DNA from: Endothia cerciana
Taxonomy: Eukaryota; Ascomycota; Sordariomycetes; Diaporthales; Cryphonectriaceae
Assembly: GCA_026119935.1 (NCBI GenBank)
Contig: JALRMH010000061.1
Location: forward strand, 150,413 to 214,412
Reading direction: 5' to 3'
Length of the DNA: 64,000 nt
Shown: positions 23,708 through 34,000 of the stretch, one piece after another
Numbering within the stretch: position 1 is the stretch's first letter
Layout: each line of letters opens with the position of its first letter
Program-made: the position numbers and the translations under genes
Notes under the pieces: model-generated
What the model saw: only the letters and a program-made list of their open reading frames with translations
What the model was told of the DNA's origin: nothing
Databases searched by the model: none

Positions 23708-24502
23708 TCAAGGGCTTTCTCTGCGCCGACGCCTGTCATCAGGGCTGAAGCTCCTGCGCCTGTCCGGGGACCTGTGACGGTATCCATCACGTTCCTTCTT
23801 CCTGTCTCTGCTTCTACTCCGCCTTCGGTATTCCTGACCCCGGCTCCTGCTGCGAGACTTCTCATGATGTCTGTGTCGCCTGTGACGGTCTCTGTCTGGA
23901 CTTTGGCTCCTGCTCCTGTACGCTCGGCGCTCCCTGCGTGATCGTGGCTCGACCTCGTCATTCGTGTCCCTAGTCCTTCGGTCTCCATATATTTCCCTGC
24001 TTCGGCTGCGGTGTCGATGCCGATGGCGACGTTCACGATCCCGCCCTTCCATCTGTCGCTCGTCTCGATCCTCCCGCCGTCGGGAACGATGTGACTCGGC
24101 CCTGTCGCCTTTCTTCGTACTCTGAGGCCCTCCAGGACCAGCCTGTTCCTCGCCCATTCGCGATCCCGATACTGCAATAGCATTCGCGCCTGATGTGTTG
24201 CGTACGGGTGGTGGCAGCCCAAGCGCTTTGGCCATCGCGTCCTCCTCGGCCTCCTTTATTTTCTGGATCTCCTCACGGCGTATCCTCGCCTGGCGCTCCT
24301 CGTCTGTCTCGTTGGGATCCGCATTGTCCGCACCAGCCTTCGCGTACCACGATAGGTCTTTGCCCTGCTGCCATCGTCCGACGGGTGCTTTGAGGGAGTG
24401 GCCAAGGTAGTTTTCGCGGTGCGCCGAGGTTGCCACATCGTCCCAGGAGAAGTTGACGCCGCCTCTGGACCCTGACTTGCGAACTGTCGAGACCAGATCC
24501 AT
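23708..24502 (-). CDS. MMTAG2-like nuclear RS-domain protein
   Basis: Single exon, 264 residues. The N-terminus carries the conserved MMtag signature: GGVNFSWDDVATSAHRENYLG, then HSLKAPVGRWQQGKDLSWYAK. A helical segment rich in Glu/Arg follows (ERQARIRREEIQKIKEAEED). The last 130 residues are an Arg/Ser/Asp/His-rich tail (RHRHRSRSRE, SRSQSPDRDRHRRHRHH) typical of splicing-associated proteins. Human MMTAG2 is a nuclear protein of poorly known function linked to RNA; a role in mRNA processing here is inference from the RS tail. It is divergent from MED6, the two ATGs being 393 bases apart. Translation start and stop are unambiguous. Confidence 0.9.
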   Translation of the reverse strand: MDLVSTVRKSGSRGGVNFSWDDVATSAHRENYLGHSLKAPVGRWQQGKDLSWYAKAGADNADPNETDEERQARIRREEIQKIKEAEEDAMAKALGLPPPVRNTSGANAIAVSGSRMGEEQAGPGGPQSTKKGDRAESHRSRRREDRDERQMEGRDRERRHRHRHRSRSREIYGDRRTRDTNDEVEPRSRRERRAYRSRSQSPDRDRHRRHRHHEKSRSRSRGQEYRRRSRSRDRKKERDGYRHRSPDRRRSFSPDDRRRRRESP

Positions 24503-24895
24503 GGTTTGGTTTCAGTAGGACGCCAAGTAGAGACTCTGTTGTTGCTTCGAACCGTTGCGGGGAGGGAAAGCGGGTGGTGTTGAACGTGTGGTCGAGGTTG
24601 AAAGTCATTGTAAGGTCTCCCAGCCGCCACGGGCTTGTCCCACCAAGCCCACCTGCACTGGATATGGCAGGTCACAGTGCATGGACCACCCTAGTAGCGC
24701 GTGTGCGGCAGGGGATCGACCCAGCTTCACCCGCAAATAGCGCCCCACGTTTCTCCCACGAGCCTCTTTCGCTTCGGATTCCAGCTCAACGTCCAACACA
24801 CGAGCTGCGGTTCAGACCTGCTTGTTGCTTTCCCACTTTCCCACTTCCTATCCCGAACTGCTCCGCCTTGGACCGACACAGGAACACCAGCCAAG
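24503..24895. promoter_or_regulatory. shared divergent promoter, MMTAG2-like / MED6
   Basis: 393 bases between two divergent start codons. There is no obvious TATA box; the MED6 side is rich in CT and CCCAC stretches just before the ATG. Confidence 0.5.
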
Positions 24896-25932
24896 ATGGG
24901 CTCCGCAGCGATGGAGAACAACCTCGACGAGACAGTGTGGAGTCACCCACAGTTCATTATGCAGTACGGCCCGCTGCACAACAACACGATCCTCATCTAC
25001 TTCGCCGACTCGCCGTGGTGCGAGCGCACCTCCAACAACAAGACCATCATGAACCAGGCGCTGTACAACCCCGCGATGGCCCACGTTGTCGCCACCCGTG
25101 AGCAGTTCGAGGCCCGCCTGAGGAGCATGTCCGGGCTCGAGTACATGGTGTCCGAGGCGCCGGCTGAGACGGGCCCTGGCCAAGGAACCGGTGTATGGGT
25201 GATTCGCAAGCAGACGAGGAAGAAGCGCGGCGTGAACCTGGAGGACGAGGTGACAGTCCATGCGTCGTACTACGTTATTGGACAGAACATATACCCTGCG
25301 CCGTCTTTTATGGACATGATGAGCTCGAAGCTGGTAGGTAATCACCCGTCGCAAGGCGCGCACGGGGAGGCGGTGGGCTGACCAACATTGTGTACAAGGC
25401 GACCATATCACATGCGATTGGGAACATCTTCGAATCTGCAAACAGCATACAGAGATGGACACCCGCCCAGGGCCACTCGTTCGCGAACCCGACGATACCT
25501 CGCGCCGGAACGCTCGAGCCGAAGGAGGCGACACCCATGCCAGATGGGACTGGGGCTAGAGCAGGCCAGTTGGGCGTGGTGTCGAAGGCATCTACAAAGA
25601 CCGAACTAGATTCAAGATTGGCCGAGGAGTCCTTTACCATTCACATGGCCTATGGAGGCGACTACATGGACGAGATCCCCATCACCGGAAAGCCGGGAGA
25701 CTTTCACTTCGCAAGGACAGGGCGAAAGGACAATCTGGCTGTGCCTCAGGCGCAGGCTCCGGCCGTCAAACCACCAGTGTTGGCGCCCCTGAACACGGCC
25801 CAGGCGGCGGAAGTTGCGTCGCCAAAGGATCTCAAGAAGACCAAGAGTCCGAAGCCTGGATCCGCTGTGGGGTCGAAGAACAGACGGAAGAGCAAAGCAG
25901 GCACTGTGACCGGGACACCCACGCCATCCTGA
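24896..25932 (+). CDS. MED6: Mediator of RNA polymerase II transcription subunit 6
   Basis: Two exons, 24896..25333 and 25399..25932, with a 65-nt intron in phase 0; 323 residues. The start is the ATG of MGSAAMENN. The MED6 core is clear: an N-terminal segment with DETVWSHPQFI and VLIYFADSPW-like NTILIYFADSPWCERTSNN, the region around ARLRSMSGLEYMVSE, GVWVIRKQ, and VHASYYVIGQNIYPAPSF followed by the helical domain ATISHAIGNIFESANS. The C-terminal third is a Lys/Pro/Ala-rich tail usual in fungi. MED6 is a head-module subunit contacting RNA polymerase II. It shares a promoter region with the MMTAG2-like gene. Confidence 0.93.
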
Positions 25933-26498
25933 AGCTGCTTACTGCTACTATCGTGTGGTGCCTTTTAAGGGACGATGTATCTGGATTCATCGGCGTTGTG
26001 GTACAGATTTTTGGTACGGATTTTTGGTACGATACCCCTGGCTCATGAAAGATTATTCCTCTAGCCGAATGAGCATTGTTATGAATTGCTTTTACTCTTG
26101 CAATTTTAGGGTCGTTATACCTGCTTATACGCGATTGTCGGTGTTGTCATGAACAAGTCCTGTTGAAGTCAAGATTATAGCGGGATCGGCTACTACGCCG
26201 GCTCGTCATCAATTCATGATTTCCTCATCCAGCTGCGTTTGCATCAATTTCAACGCGGCGTGGTGGCCGCGGCCTGGTCTGACGCAAAATGAACCTGATG
26301 GTGGAACTCTTGTAAGACTAAAGGCGGAGGTAAGCTGGGCGCACACAAACGTTTTGGGGCGTGTCAGCACCACCCCAGCTACAAGAAGCTGACAACAGTC
26401 AGCACTCACCTTCAAGATCAACGACAATAACAGGAATATAGGGATTATGTCTGCGACGGCGAATAAGTACGATCGAGTGATGAGTGTTGGTAATGCCA

Positions 26499-26510
26499 CC
26501 CCCCCCCCCC
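26499..26510. repeat. C12 homopolymer
   Basis: Twelve consecutive C in intergenic DNA, followed by T-rich sequence. Confidence 0.9.
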
Positions 26511-26945
26511 TCTTTTATTTTTAATTGTTCCTCTCCGGTGGTGCTTGTGAATGGATCGTCTAGCAGGGCTGATATAGCGAGATCCTAGCCTCCCGTTGGG
26601 AGCGAGTGAGGCCGCGAGGCCTCCTTCATGAAACATCTCAGGTCCAAACACAGGCCCGCGTCGCTTGGTATGCGAGACATACAGGAAAACCAACAAGGTT
26701 CCAGGCCCCTTCGGTCCATCTACTCCTCGACACGGGACAGCGTTCGACCCACCTGTCCTCCGTTTCCACCCAGTTCCTGTTTCCATCCGTGCTGGAAGAT
26801 GGCCAACTTGGGTTCCGGATTGGTCCTCAGACGAAGCTGCTCACAAGCCGACCCTATATGGCACGGCCCGCTATCTCTGCTGACCACGGTCAGCTTTCGG
26901 GCTCGTCTTGACCGTCAAGTGAGCCGGGGAGTCGTCAACGGGATG

Positions 26946-26953
26946 TATAAATA
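26946..26953 (+). promoter_or_regulatory. TATA box upstream of the cysteine-rich protein gene
   Basis: TATAAATA about 220 bases upstream of the ATG at 27176, followed by a pyrimidine-rich, ACC-rich stretch typical of a fungal 5' leader. Confidence 0.5.
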
Positions 26954-27125
26954 ATATGCTATTCAGACGTTTTGCTCATCGCCTTCCGGTTCACCCCTTT
27001 TTCTCTGGGTGTCTGTAGGAGCAGGTTCTCCCTCACCCAGTCCAGCGTCCCTCACGACTCCCAACATACGCCTCTGAACCCCGAACCGACCTGGGTCATA
27101 CTATCTATCCGCCGTGCCTTCAACA

Positions 27126-27139
27126 CCCCCCCCCCCCCC
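27126..27139. repeat. C14 homopolymer in probable 5' leader
   Basis: Fourteen consecutive C about 37 bases before the ATG of the cysteine-rich protein gene. Confidence 0.9.
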
Positions 27140-27175
27140 ACCTGTCCGCGCCTCCATGCTCTTCAAAAGCAAACC

Positions 27176-27681
27176 ATGCCCGTAGCCATTAAATGCACGC
27201 CCTGCGCCGGGCACGGCTCGACCTCGGAGTCGCGCAGGTGCCCGCGCTGCGCCCACGTCAGGGGTATCGGCGCGAGGAGCTGCGCGTATTGCCAGGGCAC
27301 GATGCAGAAGACCACCAGCCGTGTCTGCTGGAAGTGCAACGGGAGGGGGACGATCCCGCGGCCCGTGCTGGCCTGGAGGTAAGCAGTCCACTTCCTGGCC
27401 CCTGTTGCTTGCTCCGTCTCGCCGGTCATTGGGGGGGGGGGGGGGGACACGCGGGTTGCTGACGAGTGTATCACGCGGCGGATAGTGGCCTGGGGCGTAA
27501 TGGCAGGGCTCCCATCGAGCCTGAGCGGAAGCCGCCCTGGCCTCTGAGCAGTCACCTTCAGGCAAACTCTGTCGAGTCTGCACAGGAGTCGCAGCGGTCC
27601 TTGGGAGGTCACGGCAAGACGCCTTCTGTCGATTCTACGCAGGGGCAGCACTGGCCTCTGGGAGACGGCGCGCCGTTCTAG
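27176..27681 (+). CDS. small DnaJ-type cysteine-rich zinc-finger-like protein with repeat tail
   Basis: Proposed two exons, 27176..27378 and 27486..27681, joined over a 107-nt intron (donor GTAAGC, branch GCTGAC, acceptor GATAG); 132 residues. Exon 1 has four CxxC pairs (Cys 7/10, 22/25, 36/39, 51/54) in the pattern CTPCAGHG, CPRCAHVRGIG, CAYCQG, CWKCNGRG. This mimics the zinc-binding cysteine-rich domain of type I DnaJ/Hsp40 proteins, without any J domain. Exon 2 has 2.5 copies of a 19-residue unit (WPLSSHLQANSVESAQESQ, RSLGGHGKTPSVDSTQGQH, WPLGDGAPF). Without splicing the protein stops two residues after LAWR (68 residues). The intron holds a G16 tract. Function unknown; binding of two zinc ions is inferred from the motif. 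Confidence 0.6.
27431..27446. repeat. G16 homopolymer inside an intron
   Basis: Sixteen consecutive G on the coding strand of the 107-nt intron of the cysteine-rich protein gene. Confidence 0.9.
27538..27681 (+). repeat. 57-bp coding tandem repeat, 2.5 copies
   Basis: Units 27538-27594, 27595-27651 and the partial 27652-27681, each beginning with TGG/CGG followed by a CCT(C)TTGG-like core. They encode a 19-residue unit in exon 2 of the cysteine-rich protein. Confidence 0.7.
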
Positions 27682-28766
27682 TCGAGAGTGGATTCGCTAA
27701 AGGCTGGGCCTGAATAAATGTGTACATATGCATACTATTTCTTGTGGCCTGATCGACCACTCGCTTTCTCCGGTACAAGAGCTTGTAATCTTAATACACT
27801 GAATAGTCACTCCTTCCACTCACGAAATCTAACAGAATTTCGGTTTCAATGGCAACGGAATCTCAACTCATTAGTCCAAGACGGTAGCACATGCTGTTTG
27901 TTTCGGCTCCGCGCGTAACGTACAATTTTTGATCGGTCCAGTTAGGAGCACGTAGTTCGCCCTTCGAACATGCTCTCGCAAATAGCAGTCCCTGCAGCAG
28001 TCGCGTCCATCCTAATACGCTCGAAACTTAACACTAGAGCCTGTAGTGTTGCATGGCTTTAACAAGGCATAATATTGCATTCGGGGCTACTCAGACTGTT
28101 GAGAATTGCTATCTATGTATGCTCCAGAGAACAATTTCTGGGAGCCTCGATGCCTTGTAACTCGACAAGCGACAGCTCGACAGCTACGTACGGACAACCA
28201 AAAAAAAAAAAAAGAAGCCACCGCCGCTGACTAGAATGGCAAAAAGACACCTGGTACGCCCGGCAGGAAGAGCAGGTCAGAAAACCCCTCGCTCCTGATC
28301 CCTGGCTGTCAGGCTCGCCTGTGTCTAGTGCGCGGCATCATCGACACATTCGAGCCTTTAGCTTCCCCGGGATCAGTGCATCATCGAAGTTATTGCTGAG
28401 TTTTGTGACACGGCTGAGAGTCGAACACAGGACCCCCCCGCACAACTTTCACTTGAAAGAAGTGCTGGGAACTCCCACTCCGCCACTCAGCCGGTCGATT
28501 GTAACAACGAGATTCGGCCTTATCAAGGCATGCCACCGGGTGCTGTCGATTGGTGCCGCATCGATGAGCGCGGCCTTGATGCAAAGCCTCCACAGCTTTT
28601 CGGTTAACATCGTCCTCATCCCAACCTGGTTCTCGTCCATGGCCGCTGCACTCATACATACTCGACCTGTCATGCCTTTAAGCTCATATTTTGGCGAGCC
28701 AACACCAGAATCTCTGCACATACCTCCGACCGACCCGAGCATAGACCTGCGACAGACGCGATAATT
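27682..28766. other. intergenic, 1.1 kb
   Basis: Between two convergent genes. Contains an A14 run (28200-28213) and a tRNA-like inverted-repeat element at 28411-28493. No protein gene supported. Confidence 0.5.
28411..28493 (-). other. tRNA-like / pol III-box-like element with 8-bp terminal inverted repeat
   Basis: The ends CGGCTGAG (28411-28418) and CTCAGCCG (28486-28493) pair perfectly. On the minus strand TGGCGGAGTGGG matches an A box and GTTCGACTC a B box, about 58 bases apart, with a possible anticodon-arm hairpin CACTT/AAGTG. The T-arm 3' strand would overlap the terminal stem, so no complete cloverleaf forms. At best a tRNA pseudogene or SINE-like fragment. Confidence 0.25.
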
Positions 28767-30017
28767 TTAGGTCAACGCATCTCTCAGTGTCTCTCTGACC
28801 ATCTCTTCCACATCTGAAGCAGCATTGCGAAGCTCATCCTTGACAAAATCCTCCAATTGACTCTGCGCAACGCCCATTTCATCTTCTATGCGGACCGAGA
28901 TTGTGTCGTTGAACTCATGTCGCACGTCATACAGTTGATTCTCAACATCTTGTGCGAGGTCAACGAGGCCGACCTCTAGCTTCTTGTACACATCCGTCAC
29001 GCGTTCTTCAACGCTCTCGACGCGTTTCTCAAGGCTGTTCGACTGTTGATTCTCCTGTCCGCTCGAGCTTGGCTCATATAGAGGAGTTTTCTGAACAAGC
29101 TGTTCCACTCGATCCAACCGAGAACTTAGGTCACTAAGTGATCTTTCGATCCGATCAAAACGACGTCCCATCTCTATGAAGCCATGTCTGCAAATATCCT
29201 CAAGGGACGTCTTCCCTTGACTTGCATTCCCGGCGGTGTCGGAGTCAAGCCGACGGCGCTTCTTGACGATTGGTGGGTGAGGTGGAGGGGGGCCCAACTC
29301 GTCGTAAGACGGCGGACTCTCCGGAGGTTGGCGTTCGTTGGATCCAGTTTCCTTGGCGGGTTCGGACGTTCCATCCCCTGGCAGATTCGTGTTGGCGCCA
29401 TATTCGATGATTCTGCCGCCTTGGCCGCCGTACAACTTCGCAATATTGGCCACCTCTGTCATGGTTTTCAGGCAGCCACTGGTTGATGCCTTCTGACACA
29501 GCATAGCTAGGCGATCTAAAGGTATTGACTTGGCTGGCAAAGCGATATGGAAGTTGTCTTTCCCTGCCAAGGCCCGTAACGAAGCAATAATAGATCGAGC
29601 CTCCTCATTCTTCGTGATCCATTCACCATTCGGCACCACAAGAGACGGGGGTTTGGCGAGAGTGAAGTGCAAAGAGTGTACGCTCGTTCCAAGTCGAGTC
29701 GCCGCGGAGCCATCATCGTCTACGGAAGCGAGTGTTTGAATGCGTTCGGGGTATATAAACAAGAATACATTCGACTTGTTGCGTTTGCCCTTGTAGGCAA
29801 CGTTGGCTGTGATCTTGAAAAAAGCCGTGTGGGAATCATTGTCGGCATGAATGTCAAACGTGATGTGGTCGTGGGTCACAGGGTCATAGGTGAGGAATTG
29901 AGGGCGATAGTCGTCGTCGATCCAGGAGATGGCCGCAGGAGCCTTCAGTACTCTGGTAACATTATTTTGCGTCTCGGGAGATGCTGGACTTGCATCTTCA
30001 TCAAAGGGTGATGACAT
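28767..30017 (-). CDS. orphan coiled-coil protein with PPSY motif
   Basis: Single exon, 416 residues from the ATG at 30017 (MSSPFDEDASPASPE). A start at 30053 would add 12 residues and is less likely. The first half looks like a folded, beta-containing domain: ISWIDDDYRPQFLTYDP, TAFFKITANVAYKG and VFLFIYPERIQTL. The middle is Pro-rich, with PPSYDELGPPPPHPP, a PPxY WW-ligand, next to a basic stretch KKRRRLDSD that looks like a nuclear localisation signal. The C-terminal 160 residues are heptad-rich (IERSLSDLSSRLDRVEQLV, EKRVESVEERVTDVYKKLE). No enzymatic motif. A nuclear scaffold or regulator is possible, by inference only. I recognise the general type from filamentous fungi but no named family. 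Confidence 0.75.
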   Translation of the reverse strand: MSSPFDEDASPASPETQNNVTRVLKAPAAISWIDDDYRPQFLTYDPVTHDHITFDIHADNDSHTAFFKITANVAYKGKRNKSNVFLFIYPERIQTLASVDDDGSAATRLGTSVHSLHFTLAKPPSLVVPNGEWITKNEEARSIIASLRALAGKDNFHIALPAKSIPLDRLAMLCQKASTSGCLKTMTEVANIAKLYGGQGGRIIEYGANTNLPGDGTSEPAKETGSNERQPPESPPSYDELGPPPPHPPIVKKRRRLDSDTAGNASQGKTSLEDICRHGFIEMGRRFDRIERSLSDLSSRLDRVEQLVQKTPLYEPSSSGQENQQSNSLEKRVESVEERVTDVYKKLEVGLVDLAQDVENQLYDVRHEFNDTISVRIEDEMGVAQSQLEDFVKDELRNAASDVEEMVRETLRDALT

Positions 30018-31018
30018 TTGGAACCTGTCGGTTATTAGCATCTCATTACGCACAACGTGCTACATATGAAAAGCAGAGTAGACATATCCCCTGCCCATGG
30101 TCTCCCACGGACAGAATCCCACCCTCCCAGGCTTCAGATGGCAGAGCAGCCTTGACTCCGGACCGATGCGAAGATACGGCACGCTTGTGATGAGAGAAAA
30201 ATCATGATCCGGAGTCCCCGCCGCCACAGCGCAACGAGACCAGGGCAAGCACGGGTATCGCCGATACGGAGAGAATCGAGCATTCACGCGCGGCAGAGCA
30301 GATATCATGCACGCTCGTGAATCCTTGCCAACAGCAGCAGAGCAGGTAGTCATGCGGCGCGACAGGCGCAAGATCATTCTCTTCCGAGGCCCCAGTCCTT
30401 CCTCTGCCCGTGGACGAGAGGGTAGGAGTCGGCATTTCTTGGCCTCGGTGGCAGATAACGCGTGCGTTGCTGGTCGGGTTGGACGGGCGGTGCGGCAGTC
30501 CTTGAGAAAAGGACACCTTTGAACTGACCATGCATGTGTGTGCTGGAAGGGATTCGTCGGATGTTGGGGTGGTTCCGTGAAGTTGATAATTGGGTGGATG
30601 TTAAAGAGTCCTGATGGAGAATCAAGGAGTGAGGTCTGAAGTCGCCTGGACAAATGCGGAGAGAATCACGTGATTCCGCGACTCCAGCCTCCGCTTTTCC
30701 GATGCAATCTTTAAGAGGGAGGGGGTTCGACCTGGAGAATAGTCCTTAACCCCCCCCCCCCTATCTTTCCTTTCTTTTTCTATCCTTTCTTAAAGAGCCG
30801 AGACTCTTTTGATGTTATATTTTTATTTTAACCAATACTATTTGAGTTTCAGATAGGCATGCAGATGTTGTTGATAAATGATCACTTTCCCCAGCGACTG
30901 TCGTGCTAAATGAATACAGTGAACCAACAACACACTCCATATGGTAGGTTAAATGCTGAAAGGAAGGCCGTAAGGACTTGTTCCTTAGAGGCAAATATTA
31001 CTGACAGACTATTCATAT
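30018..31018. other. intergenic, 1 kb
   Basis: Upstream of the coiled-coil gene and downstream of DHR1. Contains C12 (30750-30761) followed by pyrimidine-rich sequence. No gene supported. Confidence 0.5.
30750..30761. repeat. C12 homopolymer
   Basis: Twelve consecutive C, intergenic. Confidence 0.9.
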
Positions 31019-34000
31019 TTACTCCACACACCACCCAGTGCCGGCAACTCGTCTCTGCGTGATCTTCCTCGCTGGCAAAGGCCATCCCATACCCCCTGTG
31101 CCCTCCGCCCGCAGATACGGCACAACCCAGACCTCACGCAACTTTCCGCCTCCACTGGTTTTGACCTCTTTAATCGGCTTCCCATAACTGATTAACGGCG
31201 TCCCCTTTGCCAGGGCCGCGATTTGTCCACCCGTGACATCCGTCAGCGCATGCATCCTTGTCTTAGCCTTCCTCTCCCCCTGCGCACCCCCAGCCTGGCC
31301 CCGCTGCAGGTACGCGTAGACGATGTAATCGGGGCACTCGCCGGGACTGAGGTGCGCCAGCGGTGACGAGGGATGGATGTACACGGCGCGCTCGCTCGGG
31401 TCGGCAGTGGAGGGCACGTCGAGCGGGGTGAGAGGGAGATACGGCACGTCGATGGCGCGTCGTGGCTTGCGATGCCCCGTCTCGAGCGGTGTCGGGGCTT
31501 TGTCGGCACGGATTGCGACCTGGTCGATGAAGCCTGCCGCCACCATCTGCTTCAGGGCGGTGACTTGTTTCTGTGTGGGGCGGTCGAGTTTCTCCTGAAA
31601 GCTGAGGTTGGGGAAGGAGGGGATGTGTGTCCGGAGCAGTTCCGTGAGTTGTTGTCGGAGCTGTTGGGTCTCCTTGAGCGTTTTGTACCGGACGAAATGT
31701 GATTCGCACCATGCCTCAGTGGGCTCGTGGGCAAACTCGCCAACGACTTGTAGTAATTTCATCGCGTCAGACGCGTCGTCGAGGGAGCAGAAGTTCTTGT
31801 GCACGGCGTTATAGGCGCGTCGAACGTTGGCTTGGTGGTCTTCGGCAATAACGTCCGCTGTTGTGCGGATGACTTCCTCATCATCCTCGTCTCTTGCAGC
31901 CAGCTGTGGTATTGCCTGTGACTCCTGCAAGAAGACATCAGCAGCAGAGAGACCAGAGACCATGGTAATCGTGTATGGGAGACAGTCATGCAGATGGCCC
32001 ACAAGAAGGATGCGGGCAAAGCGCGGAGACAGAGGGAAGATTGACATGGTCTTCCCGAAGGTCGTCACCTGTCCGCCTTCCTTGATAGCCGACAGATACG
32101 TTAATAGTCTCTCTGCCTTGACGAGGCTCTGCCTGTCTGGTGGTGTTGGGAACGGAAAGTTGACCACGTGCTGCAGATTCATGGCCTTGAGTTGCAGGAC
32201 CACCCCTTCGATGGGCATTCGCAGCAGCTCAGGGTCAGAGAACTCCTGAAAGTCTCTCTCGTAGACCGCTGACGAGTAGAGCCGATAGCAGTGGCCTGGA
32301 CCTGTTCGACCAGCACGACCAGATCTCTGACTTGCACTAGCTTTGCTGATCCAGCCGACCTCGAAGCTCTGCACGCCGTTAAGACGATTGTACTTCCTCT
32401 CTTTGGACCGGCCACAGTCAAAGACATATCGGATGCCCGGGATGGTAAGACTCGTCTCGGCGACGTTGGTAGCCAGAACGACGAGGCGGGACCCGTCTGG
32501 TGGCGGCTCAAAGACGCGCATCTGCTCCTTGGTCGGTAGAAGTGAATAGAGTGGCAGAATGTGCAGGCGAGAAGGCCCACTTCCTGCCTCTCCCTCCTCT
32601 TCGGGGATGGCAAACTCCGCCTCGTCGTCCTCTTCCTCGTCGCCGGACACATTTTCATCATAATCATCTACACCACCATCTTCCACATCGCCAAAATCGA
32701 TGTCCTCCGCCTCCACAGGTGCTTCACTGGCTGGGATCCTGACCTTGATACCACTGTCAGAGTCTATCCCCATGAAGGCTTTTTTGAGTTTCTTGCTCAG
32801 CTGCACGATCTCATTCTGGCCTGTCATGAAGACGAGGATCCCGCCCGGTGGAAGTTTTTTATGCCCTCGACTGATCTTCTTGAAAGCTTCCTCGACATAG
32901 TCGTGGTGAGTCCTCCTCGAGAAGTGGATTGTGACTGGGTACTGTCGTCCCTCCACTTCCAACACAGGCGGTGGTGTCTTGAATAGTCTCGGATTCTGTG
33001 TCATGTCCTCAATCCGTAGAGTAGCCGACATGATGATGAGCTTCAAAGGCCTCATGGTCGGGTCCTCTTTCGCCAAGTCGCTTCGCAATTTGACCACTCT
33101 ACTTAACATGCCGACGAGGATGTCCGTATTAACGCTCCTCTCATGAGCCTCATCCACGATGATGGCAGAGTACTTCTTCAAGGTGATATCTTGCGCGACC
33201 TCTCGTAGCAACACACCGTCTGTCATGAACTTGACAGCAGTGCCAGGGTTCACAGTTCCCTCAAACCGAATCTGGTATGCTACCTTGCTGCCATTGTCAC
33301 CAAGCTCCTGGGCCACTCGTTTTGACATACTGACAGCCGCAACCCTTCGAGGTTGCGTGATCCCAATCATTCCAGGCGTCGGTCCAGCAGGAGACCCGTA
33401 TCCTGCCTCGAAGAGGAATTGTGGCACCTGCGTTGTTTTGCCGGATCCTGTGGCACCACACACCACCACAATGTCGTTGTTGTGTATGGCCTCCATGATC
33501 TTCTGCTCCTCGGCTACGACGGGAAGCTTCAAGCGAGCCTCTTGGATGTCTTCTGGTCGTGTAACATTGATGCTGTGGGATTTCCTGTCTGTATCCTTCG
33601 TTGGCTGTAATTCGAGAGGGAGGGGATCTTGCTCGAGGGGCCGTGGGTTGAAATTTGCGGGTTTCGGTATCTCCAGGAGCCGTGACCCAGAACCCACGGG
33701 CTCGTATCCCAGAGCCTCGTTTCGTTGCTGATGGGCCCAAGCTTTGAACGCCGAAGGGCGTTGCCGGTTCGTCGAAGTCTCGCCGTCTGAATTATCACTA
33801 TCCTCTTCATTCGATGACGAACCCACGTCATCACTGTCGCTGTCTTCATCGGAACCTGACGCGTCCTCTTCCGAGTCGGCTTCCGAGCCACGTTCATTGT
33901 TTTCGTCCCCCGAAGTACTGCTATCTTCATCCATTCCTGTGTTGGCTTCATCGGCACTTAAACCACCCCACTCGTCCGTACTATCTTCGACTTTCATCGG

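Larger units (their letters stand above)
25933..27175. other. intergenic, 1.2 kb
   Basis: Downstream of MED6 and upstream of the cysteine-rich protein gene. Contains C12 (26499-26510), a TATA box at 26946 and C14 at 27126-27139 in the probable leader. No other gene supported. Confidence 0.5.
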
